DNA of 64,000 nucleotides. Origin: Ampullaceana balthica (Eukaryota; Mollusca; Gastropoda; Lymnaeidae). The notes beneath the pieces are model-generated. The model made no database searches. It was given only the letters and a program-made list of their open reading frames with translations, and was not told the DNA's origin. The stretch is taken from the NCBI GenBank assembly GCA_944989445.1, contig CALYLW010000054.1, positions 124,001 to 188,000 of the forward strand. The letters run 5' to 3'. Shown here piece after piece: positions 41,762 through 53,300 of this stretch (the first letter of the stretch is position 1; the number at the start of each line of letters is the position of its first letter). The position numbers and the translations under genes were made by a program.

Positions 41762-41801
41762 TGTTGTTGTTTTGTTGTTGTTGTTGTTGTTGTTGTTGTT
41801 G
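41762..41801. repeat. (GTT)n microsatellite
   Basis: About 13 triplets of TTG/GTT with one interruption. Confidence 0.9.
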
Positions 41802-42329
41802 CAAATGCGTAACAGTCATCTATTATATGTATTGGCTATAGCCTGCGGCCTACAGTCACAGATCACTGCGTTACTGGGGCAGTCAACTTCAGCTTCGTAG
41901 CACGCTGATTCATCCCCCGCACTGTCATTAATGAACACACCAGGCTTAGCATAGACCAGACCTACAGCCCCCACCCCCACCCCTTTTTCCAATAAACCTG
42001 TTTTAGATCCGAGAGAGTTTGCTGGTCGAGATTCCCGCTACGCGTCCTTGAATCTTACCGAAACCGTGGACAGGGTGTCGGTCGTCCCATCGACATCATT
42101 CAGAGGGCTCTCCACACAGACCTTATCGTTTAGGTATTTATGAGAGGAGAATTAAACGTTTTTACTAGTCTTATATTAACTTGCTTTGTAAGTTTAATCG
42201 GACATCCGAACCCACTATTTGTGTATAATTATTTCACGTGCCAGTTCACGCGTTGACGCCGGCCGTCGATGTTCACACCCCCTACCGACCCTGCGCCCGG
42301 TTTTAAAACCAGGGGAGATAATTCTGTTT

Positions 42330-42420
42330 CAGTCTGTAAATGTCGCGTTTAAACATAATCACTACTTTTAGTTATGTCTCATATATAAGGGATTTATAGT
42401 CAAAAACTTTGTTTTTACAT
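42330..42420. mobile_element. Fragment of the TATAAGGGATTTATAGTC repeat
   Basis: TTCAGTCTGTAAATGTCGCG, then TCATATATAAGGGATTTATA, matches segments near 39140, 49690 and 63800 (inverse). Confidence 0.6.
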
Positions 42421-42692
42421 CTATTTATTTCGATTTACGTCTGCTAGAGTTAAACCTCAGCAGTCTGCCTTAGTGACCGGAATAACCCAATGTTGAAATA
42501 TTTTCGATTTACAGTGAGTGTAGGATAATTGGGATAGGTCGGATAATTGGGATCAGTTCTCTCAAAATATTCGAGTCGTTTAGAACGGAACTAATCCCAG
42601 GACATTCTTGGTTTATATCTACTTCTAAATTGATCAAAGGTAAGCTGGCTTTGCACTTACTGTAAAATGTGTAGACTAAAAAGTAGAAAATA

Positions 42693-43148
42693 AAAATATA
42701 TAAAAAACACTTATTAAAAACTAGTCTTATATTAGAAATGAACTAAAAATAGAATATAAATTTTAAAATTTACATTCAGAAGAGACCTTTATTTCCAAAT
42801 TTATGAAAATGTAAAAGTTTAAAATGAGACAGGAAAGTTAAATCGTAGGTGAAATCGATTATCTCGTTGTTCGCCATGACTATAAGACTAGGGTGCTTGC
42901 TAGCGTAGATATTGATAGACTAAGTTTAAACTGAGCACCCTAGTCTTATAGTCATTGAGAACAACGAGATAATCGATTTCACCTACGATTTAACTTTCCT
43001 GTCTCATTTTAAACTTTTACATTTTCATAAATTTGGAACTAAAGGTCTCTTCTGACTGTAAAATTCACATTTTAAATTTATTTTCTACTTTTTAGTGCAT
43101 TTCTAATATACATGTAAGACTAGTTTTTAAAAAGTGTTTTTTATATAA
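42693..43148. repeat. Foldback element with ~210-bp arms
   Basis: The left arm (about 42693-42902) and right arm (about 42936-43148) are near-perfect inverted repeats around a ~34-bp loop. Inner arms share CTAGTCTTATAGTCAT and ATCGATTTCACCTACG. Ends carry AAAAACTAGTCTTATA. Transcription would give a very long hairpin. Confidence 0.9.
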
Positions 43149-44035
43149 TTTTATTTAAAAAATTGGTAATAACGCTGACCATGCAGGATACTAATGATGA
43201 TATAAATAGTGTTTATAGTTCAATGATTTTATTTTGTTTTCTTAGATCTCGACTGTCGATAACGTTGTTTAAATATTTTTAAATATTTATTTTTTTTTAA
43301 AAATTACTTCTATCCAAATTTTATTAGCTATGCTTGATTGTATCAGTTACGTCACTTTTGTGTGTTTTTGGATGGCTAATTGCCATATGGCACAAAAAGG
43401 AATCATTTCACCATATGATATTTCTTTTTTTTAGAGTTCAAATACATTATTTTATCGTATCCAGAAGTTATTGCGTCCACCGCATATCCTTGGTTTATGT
43501 CTAGTCTTGCATTTTTATTTGAGTTTTAAATGTTGACAATGTGTTCGTTTTTCTGGTTTGTTCAGGCAACCCATTCCACGCCAGAATTCCCGACGCAAAG
43601 GAATTCCCTAGCAACAACATTTCTCTCACTTTTTTCGAAAAGTTAAACGTTCAATCTCAGAGTCTTATAATAGATTTCTTAAAGTTGATCTCCACGCCTG
43701 CTCACTCGTTCTTTCATCATTCATTTTAAAGAATTTATTATTTTCGACTTTTTAGTAGTTTTTATATCAATGGAATTCACCATTAAAATTATTTATAAAA
43801 ATTGTTTTTTTCTAAGTTTACTTTTTAAAGAATGATTGTGATTAACAATAGTGAAATATATATGAAATCAATGTAGTTGCTTTGTGTCAATGATAATTAG
43901 GTGAACATTTTTTAAAATAGTATTTTTAAAACGTATAACTTAACTGTTTATTGACTGTTTATTTGCTTGCGCACATTTCATGATTTTTATTTAAATTTTC
44001 ATTAAAATAATTATTTGTGTGTGTCCATCCATCAG
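43149..44035. other. Region upstream of the first recognised SLC6 coding exon
   Basis: AT-rich, no coding exon recognised; it may be an intron or 5' flank. At about 43495-43545 the text CTAGTCTTGCATTTTTATTTG matches the tail of the LINE fragment at 57705-57750, so a LINE 3' end is present. The pyrimidine-rich stretch with ATCCATCAG at 44016-44035 is a good splice acceptor. Confidence 0.5.
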
Positions 44036-44099
44036 AAAATATTTCCTGAGCTTCCAGGCGATTCAGCATCAGAAACTATTGGCTCGTTTGTCAACTAAC

Positions 44100-44307
44100 A
44101 TGACAGATGAGGGACGGGGCGGGCCGGGGGATGAACAGTATTCCATCGACACGTTGCTGGACAAAAAGATCAAGTCACATGACTCAGACCACGTGGTACG
44201 ACACACGTGGTCGAGGAAGACGGAATACGTCCTGTCCATGGTCGGCTACTGTGTGGGACTGGGCAACGTGTGGAGGTTTCCATACGTCTGCATCCGTAAT
44301 GGTGGAG
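44100..44307 (+). CDS. SLC6 exon 1 (start, N-terminus, TM1)
   Basis: Codes residues 1-69 plus one base. ATG at 44100 is chosen because it is the first Met after the acceptor at 44035 and precedes a short hydrophilic N-terminus; an in-frame ATG at 44019 lies before the acceptor. Contains [20 protein letters not shown]. Cys51 stands where Ala is usual in a Na1 site backbone position. Donor G|GTCAGC. Confidence 0.9.
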
Positions 44308-47300
44308 GTCAGCTGGACAGCTAAACACTCATTAGTGATATACACAATAGTGATACCTTCCAGTAGCTATACACTCACTAGTGATATATTATACACAAAA
44401 TTAAAAAATTCAGTAGATATGCCCTCACGAATAAATAAGCATCATCATTTGTCCTTTGAGTTCCTTAGGGAACATGGGGCCTCTGTCAAAGCTCGCCACT
44501 CTACACGGTCCCTTGCCAGTCGCTTCAATTCTCTCCAGCTCTTCCCAGTTCTTCCCAGTCCTTCCAGCCTTGTCCAACATGCTCCGTCTCCATGTACGCT
44601 TGGGTCTTCCTCTTTGTCGTTTGCCCTGGGGGTTCCAATCTAAGGCCTGCCTAGCTCTGCTGTTATCTTTCCTGAGGGTGTGTCCAATCCATCTCCACTT
44701 TCTTTCCATGATTTGTTGTTCTACTGTTCTTTGTCCAATAAATAATGATACTTTCAATAGTTTTAAACAAAATAAATACACTATGTACTCACTAAAAAAT
44801 ATACAGAATAGCAATAAATTCAGTAGCTGTCCACTCACTCGTGATATACACATTAGTTATAAATTCAGTAGCCGTCCACTCTCTCGTGATATACACATTA
44901 GTTATAAATTCAGTGGCCGTCCACTCACTCGTGATATACACATTAGTTATAAATTCAGTAGCCGTCCACTCTCTCGTGATATACACATTAGTTATAAATT
45001 CAGTGGCCGTCCACTCACTCGTGATATACACATTAGTTATAAATTCAGTAGCTGTCCACTCACTCGTGATATACACATTAGTTATAAATTCAGTGGCTAT
45101 AAGCTCACTATTTATTCACTTAATAGTAACAAATTCAATAGACATTCATCTGGTTAAAGTGTTTTTGTAGTCAGCCACGATGCACGCCACTTAAAGGTTA
45201 AACACATGAAATGTGGTCTTATGTCTTATGTCTTGTGTCGTATGTCTTATGTCGTGTGTCTTATGTCTTGTGTCTTATGTCTTGTTGTGTCTTATGTCTT
45301 ATGTATTGTGTCTTATGTCTTGTGTGTTATGTCTTGTGTCTTATGTCTTATGTCTTTGCTTGTAACTTGATGCCTTTGTATTCCAGGGGCGTTCCTCATA
45401 CCGTTCGTCATCTGCTTGGTCGTTTGCGGTCTGCCCCTGTATTTCCTGGAGGTCGCCATGGGGCAGTTCATGTCCAGGAGCGTCTTCCATGTCTGGAATA
45501 TTTGCCCACTCTTTAAAGGTACCATCCAAGAAGTGGAGAAAGGTTGGAGTAAAGTGGTATAGTGAGATAGGAGAGTAGAGTTATACAGAGATAGGATCAT
45601 ATAGTGATACTGGTATAGTGAGATAGGAGAGTAGAGTTATACAGAGATAGGATCATATAGTGATACTGGTATAGGGAGATAGGAGAGTAGAGTTATACAG
45701 AGATAGGATCATATAGTGATACTGGTATAGGGAGATAGGAGAGTAGAGTTATACAGAGATAGGATCATATAGTGATACTGGTATAGGGAGATAGGAGAGT
45801 AGAGTTATACACAGATAGGATCATATAGTGATACTGGTATAGGGAGATAGGAGAGTAGAGTTATACAGAGATAGGATCATATAGTGATACTGGTATAGGG
45901 AGAGGGGTAAAACGTGAAATTAGTCAAGAGAGAGAGAGAAACTGGGTAAAGAGACAAATTATTGTATTTATAAAGAATAGTACGTGTTCAGAGAAAAAAT
46001 GTCTATATAAATAAATAGATATTGAGAGACTGAGGGCAGAGAGATAAGACAGATAGCCATAAGACAGATAGCCATAAAGACTCCTGTGTTCTTTGAAATA
46101 AATTTTGAAAGTGAGGTTTTCTTCTATTCAGATGCCTACACACAGGGCCAGTCTTAGCAATTGCGCGGGCCCCTATGCGGCTTAGTATGCGAAAGGGATT
46201 ACGCGGGGCCCAGTTTGGGTAGGGATGAGAAATTAATCAGGATAATAAATGAATATTAAGATAGGCGGGGGCTATGGAAGCGCGGGGCCCACTGCGGTTG
46301 CAGTGGCCTAAGACCGGCCCTGCCTACACAGTAATTAAGATAAATTATTTTTCGTTAGCACCATATAATAATTATATAATGATATAATGATATAATGATT
46401 TATATTTAAAGTCGGCAGAGGATTTTTCTTGGGATTACGTCATTAATTTTATTCACCGTTGTCACTGAATCTTTCTGGTTGGTCCGTTGAAACTAATGTT
46501 TTTAATTATAATAACTGTCTCAAAAAAAATTATTTAAAATTGTTTAAATTTATATCTTATCGTTTGCTCAGGTATAGGTGTTGGTCAGATTGTTGTGGCT
46601 TTTATAAGTTCGTGGTACTACGTCATTCTCATTGCCTGGATCGCAATTTACTTAGCCAACTCCTTCAAATCTCCGCTGCCCTGGACACTGTGCGGACAAG
46701 AGTGGAATACGCCGTCGTGTGTCCCGCAGGGAAGCCGCGTCATCAGAAATGAATCTTTCAATATTCTGTTCAACGGAAGTGCGCAGGATGACAGACAGGA
46801 CTGGCCACCAATCAACGCCACTGTTAGACAAGCCAATGGGATCAGACCTGCTAGTGAAGAATTCTGGGTGTAAGTTATTGTTTTTGTTTTACCTGAAGTA
46901 ATGGGGGTGAGACTGCAATCAGGCTTTTAAATTAGTAAATGTATAACATATAAACAGGGTATTAGTTAGCCTGACAGGACGTAACACAACAGCGAACGTT
47001 TCGGCAAAGAGCCTTCCTCAACGAACAAATAGTACACAAATAAAACGAATAAAACGAAAGAGTAAAAAAACTTAGCTGCGGTGAAATCCAATTAGTCCAG
47101 TAGAGATATAAGGAGAGAAAAGTAGAAGCTTATATAGGAAAGGAGTGGGTGGGTGTGGCCAATCAATCAGGTTGTCAGTGCAAACACCACATTCATCCCA
47201 TGTGGTGTTAGGGTCCCATACTCTTGGATCAGTCTATTCTCCAGACTAACCCTGCCGGGTGTGTTTGTACAAGAAACAATGGCAGTGACAGACATGTTAT

Positions 47301-50300
47301 CGACGTCCATGTGGTCACGTCCATCGAAGTGTCGGGAGACAGGACACTGTTTGTCTTGTTTAATCGCACGTACATGCTCAGCGATACGGCAAGAGAGTAA
47401 CCTCCCCGTCTCACCTATGTACTTCAAAGAACAGCGCTTACAAACAATGGTGTAGACCACATTGCGGCTGATACAAAGAAAGCCATTCCTAATCTTGAAT
47501 ATCCCTTAGGGAAGGCAATCTGGTCCGTCTGGGTGACAAAGGGATATGTCTTACAACGAGGGCGGCCTCATGGTTTGGTGCCCAGATGGGAGGACGGAAT
47601 ACAAAGACGGCTACGAACCAATAGGTCTCGCAGATTTTTGTCCCTCCTGAATACAATGCGGGGTGGGGTGGAAAATATGTTGTTTGTCTCAGGGTCAGCG
47701 AGGAGGATGGTGCGGTTTTTTCAAAAATATTTCCTTGGCTCTGATGTTGTGGGGATGGTGTGTGAGAACCAACTTGCTCCTCTCACTACTATCACTGATG
47801 CGTGATACAAAAGCGTCGGCACGAGTGAAGTTTTTAACACGCTGAAGCGCAGATTGAAGTATAGCCTCAGGGTAAGACCTTTGTCTAAAAAAACTCCACC
47901 ATTTCCAACGCCTTTTCCAAAAAGTCCTCATTAGAAGACTACCTGCATCTAAAACCAGCAACGAACTGCTACATTTGTAAACAAAAATATATTTATTAGG
48001 GCTGCGGAAATTAACTATTAATTTCTAGATTAATCATTTACATTTTTTAACGATTAATCGACCCACCACTTATAAATGTATATTGGAAGTCAAAAAGTAA
48101 AATATTTCGGCCGATGAATATGAACTAATTTCCGGACGATTACATGAACATTTTTGTTTAAACTATTCACTTAGGTGATTGTTCAAAATGTTGATAAAGG
48201 TTGTTTCCATCGAGAAAAATCGTTTGCCTACCATGCAATGTTCCCTCTAAGTCTAAGTTCGTTGGATCGTGTGCAAAGTTTTTTTAAAACTCGTTTGCAA
48301 AGTTGCCCAACGTCCATTTTGTTGTGAAAATTTTTACAGAATTTTCTGCGCGGTAATTCTAAACTCCTGCGTGGCGTCGGTAAAATATCTGCGCAGCGGC
48401 GCTGCTTACAGGGAACATTGCTACCATGGTTCCAACACTTCGCTTACATATCACCTGAAAACGAAACATCCATTACATTATTAGAAACTTCAGTTGAGAC
48501 AATCTAAAAGCTATGTAAACGATTTTTCAGCTTGGCTGGTTATATTGTCAATAAGACCCGCTCTGAACCAAACAATGTCAATACACTTGTCTGTTTCCCT
48601 TGTTGGTTAAAAGATGTCATGTAAAGAAGACATGCCAGTGTTATTTCGAGATTTTCGACAATTACGTTTAATAAAGTTTACTTTACATTTCAATTTTTGG
48701 CTTTAATCGAAATTAACGATTAATTAATCATTAATTTTTCAAAAGTTAACGATTAATTTTAAATTAATCGATAACAGCCCTAATATTTATTCAAATAGTT
48801 TGCGTTATGTAAGATCAAGAGTATGCATTATTTATTGTAAGTGTACAGGTTTTTAAAAAAAAATAATTTTAACATATAATGGTAATAAATACTTCATCAT
48901 TTTCGAGTGAGTTTTCATGAATTCTTTATGTATTTTTTTTAAAAAAGTTATTTTACCAATAAACAAATTTGCAGAGAGTAATATAATTATTAGTTGATTA
49001 TTATATGTATTTTTTTTTAAAAATCCAGAAATAATGTCCTTGAACTTTCTCCTGGATTTGAGGATATGGGAGGTCTCCCTTGGCACACCACCTTGGCGCT
49101 ATTAATATCTTGTCTTCTGGTTTTCATATGTCTCAGCAGGGGAATCAAGTCTGTGGGAAAGGTAATACTGGGTTAACTTTGAGTGAGATTCATTGATCTC
49201 AGGAAGGAAACCAAACTTCCTCTATGTTCCCTGTCACACAAATACTACCATCATTTCCCTCACAGTGTTCCCCCCCTCACTCCCACACACTTTGAATTTC
49301 CTCAAAAAGCAATGATGATGTAGATAAACAGAAAACTTCCTTTTTTACACGCTTTTATTTAAGTCACACTGTTTGCATGTTGTATCCGTCCATCCATCCA
49401 TCCGTCAAATTAAAACACTTCTGATGAGCCTAGAGATCTCAAAATTTTACCACGGAAAGATCGTGGATTCATTGTATCAAAATTTTAGATCTATCGAATT
49501 TACCGTAATTAAATTAATGCATTTTTACTAGTCTTATATTACCTTGCTTTGTAAGTTTAATCAGAACCTCCCACTATTTGTTTATAATTTTTTCACGTGC
49601 CCAGTTAACGCGTTGACGCCGACCGTCACTGTTCACACCCCCTACCGTCCCTGCGCCCAGTTTTAAAACCAGGGGAGATAATTCTGTTTCAGTCTGTAAA
49701 TGTCGCGTTTAAACTTAATCACTACTTTTAGTTATGTCTCATATATAAGGGATTTATAGTCAAAAGGTAAGCTGGCTTTGCACTTACTGTAAAATGCGTA
49801 GACTAAAAAGTAGAAAACTAGTGCATTTTTAATATAAGACTAGTTTAAAAAAAAATGTTTTTAATGTTGATTATTAGTTTTTAGTTTATGTCTATATTAT
49901 CGCTAACATTAATGAAGCACACCTCAATTCGCCTTAGAGGGATACAAGTAATTTCAATGTGTTGACGTCATTAGAGGGTTGTATATATCTTTTAGTATAA
50001 CTTTAAAAAGAACGAAATTCTTCAAGCCTTCCTGGTCGAATTGTTAGTTTGATCGATTACCGACAAGAAGGTACGGGTTCAATTTTCAGTTGGGGAAACT
50101 GTTTTTTTTTAAATACATAAATTTGTAATTAATAATCAATCTTTTTACCACTATCACATTTAAGTTATTGACAATAAATTTAACTAATTAAATTGAATTG
50201 AAGAGGTCGAAAAATCGATTAAAAAATTTTTTGATACTAAAAGTAGAATTTTTTAAAAATTATTTTAATTTTTTTTAAAAAAAGGACACGCTTTTATTTA

Positions 50301-53300
50301 CATACAGAAAGTGCACTAAAAAGAAGAAAAAAATTTCTATGATAACAGGTGAAATCCGTGAACCTATCCACTGCACATAAAAGCGTGAAATATCAGGACA
50401 TAAAATGTTGCGACAAAGTACGAACCTCATATTTCAACTTTTCACCTTCGAGATTCTAATCAAAATTAATCAAACGACTGATGGACTAAAGCTTCAGAAA
50501 GAGCAGATGCAGATTCTCATAAGTTTCCTTCCTTGTTTGTGGCACACACTCTCAAATTTGATGACTTAATGCCGAGATCAACAGGAGTTTTCAAAGTACA
50601 ACGATATGATCTTTATTGTCCATCTTTGCAGACCAGCTTACTTGATCGAATTTGCAAAGTATGTCACTTATATTTTGCCTCAAAAACAATGTTGAAGCAA
50701 CATGCAGGACAACACAGAGCTCGGGTTCAGGAGAATGTGCCCCCCCCCCACCCACCCCAACTGTTCACTAGTCAACTCAGATAAAAAGCATCCGTCCTTT
50801 GAGAATCACTTCTAGAAGGCAAAGAGAACCTATGGCAGTTATTGCCAGAAGAGAAAATGCACATACAGAGGCTTTTGAGTGGTTAGATGAGGACAAGTTG
50901 ATCTGTCTGCAATTATCCTTCCAGGAAACGATGATGGTGAAAGATTGATGATGCCAGTCGTAACTATGGATGAACACTTCATTTCACCATAGTAAGATGA
51001 TGTCCGGTGGATATTTTTTTTAATTAAACATAATTCACAGGACCATAATAAACAGATTAAATATAGCACATGAGTTGGTCACATAATCCGTCAATCTAGT
51101 CTTTTTTTTAGTCAATTTGTTTTGTTTCCTTTTTATTATTTAATCACTGGTGAGGTCAAGTTTCGCTAATCTACTTCTTATACCGTGTCAATATTAGATT
51201 GAATAATCGGAAGATTATTTAAAACTTACCCCTCCCATTGTAAATGAAAGGGCAGCAGATAAATGATGTGTAATATTCAATTTCGACCTAGATTGAGTTA
51301 CTGTTTCATTGAATAACTATGACAACTGTTGAAAATTAACTATTCTACTATTAAAGTCATTTAATAATCTGATAGTTCTTTTAACTAGGGGTGTACCGGA
51401 TTTCGGCTTCAACTCCAGCAAATTCAGAATCCGGCTATTTTTACAGATCCGGCTCCGGCTTCGGCAGGATTTCACTTCATAAATCCGACAGGCCAGTAGA
51501 GCCCTAATTTATATATATTCATAATGGCTCCAGCAAATCCGGAATCCGCCAATTTTAACAAATCTGACTCTGGCTCCGGCCGAATTTCACTTCATAAATC
51601 AGGCAAAATCCGGCTCCGGTCGAATTTCAAAATTTTGAATCTGGTACATCCGTAATTTTAAGTGGAAATTTTATATTTTAATACAGTTTAATTGTGAAGT
51701 GTATTTTAAGTATTAAATTAAATATTTTAATTAGGTGTTAATTAAAAAACAAATTTTGAAAGTGTGACGTAATCTAGGGGGGGGGAGGTGGTGGTGGGTC
51801 CCAAGATTTGTGACAGTTTGTGACAGGGGGAGGGGGTCAAAAATAGCGTGACGTAATTTATGGACGGCCCCTATAGAAAACGACTTTACGGTACAATAAT
51901 ACAGTACATGTGTTATTGTATATGCATCTATGAGATTCGTTGTTACTGTCCTCCTGTACTTAAGTTTCCTTTTTTAAATTATAATATTGTTGTAGTACAA
52001 AATTAAAATGTGTTTACATTATCATTACTACCTCAGTGAAATGCATAACTGCATGTAATATTACTAAAGTATATACCAATAATGAGTAAGAGTGTCTTTA
52101 GAAAGTGTTTGGGAAGCATTTAGTACCGTAAAAAAATCTCATACATTGGCGTTTTAAAACTACATACAATTTCGCGGTTTTTCGTCATTCGCGGTGGGGG
52201 CGAGGGGGGGGGGTAAAGAACGTAACCCCTGTAAATAGTGAGGGAATACTGTATTATGAACTTAAAAGCACCAAAAAGTTCACGATACTGGGTAGAGCGG
52301 CAGTTGGTTTATCGACATCCACTTTATGCATAGCGACCATTTGGCTTTTGATCGTGTTGGTGGTTGCCGCCCTTCGACGCTAAAATTTCATCACTAAGAC
52401 TGCATTTTGCCGTGTCTCTGTCAACTCTCTTGGGGTGATTCCACACGGCCGACGTATTATTTACCCATCTTTTAGTTACTATCAGTAACTGTTTACTATT
52501 AACTTTAAATACTGACAACTTTGTACCAACGAACACAAGAAATACACGCGAATGGAATGGAAAGGTTATGTTATATGAGTAGAGGGAGGAGTGAAAGGGG
52601 GGGGGGTTAGATAACCAACATTGGCTCGTCTCAATCGGGTAACTCAATGTTTTCGGTGTATTTGAAAGCAGAGCCGTCTTTACACGATTTTGGGCCCCTG
52701 GGCAAAGAAAGAGTGCCCCCCCCCCGCAGGAATAAAAAATAAATATACATAACATATATAGATAAACACATTCCCATGGGGCCCTTATGCTCGTGGGCCC
52801 CCGGGCAAATGCCCAAAGGGCCTATCCGTTAAGACGGCCCTGTTTGAAAGCAAATTTAGTGTTCGTCATATAATTAAAGATATCCTTATTCTCGGCAGCG
52901 TGGTCGTGTTTTCCGTTTATTTTGATTCATTCAAAGAACTGATACATATTTGTGTTTGCGATTTTCGTTTCATGTTCAGAGAAAAAAAAAGATGCATCAA
53001 AATACAGTGTAGTTTTTCAGGACCGTATTTTAATTCCCGTGGATCTATATTTCTTCTAATTGTGTTCGTGTTTAACCTATGGCGGATTAAGGGGGAGGGG
53101 CTGAATGGGCTAAAGCCAGGGGCCCCCGATGATTAGGGGCCCCCAAATTTAGTATATTTTATAAGAAAGATGGACAAATGTTTGCATGAATTCCTGAAAA
53201 TATCATAAATTAAATAAATTAATTTTTAAAAAAAACTGATTTTATAGGCTCACTAAGAGAAAATATTAAAGATTATTGTTTATATATTTTTAAAATTTAC

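Noticed and set aside
43541..43729. Extra SLC6 5' coding exon
   Set aside because: No family similarity and no donor in a sensible phase; the start overlaps a LINE tail match.
44019..44099. Upstream in-frame ATG as the SLC6 start
   Set aside because: It lies before a good splice acceptor ending at 44035; the Met at 44100 gives a normal short N-terminus.
44107..44643. 178-codon frame overlapping SLC6 exon 1
   Set aside because: It is the wrong frame of a well-supported exon running on into intron and LINE sequence.
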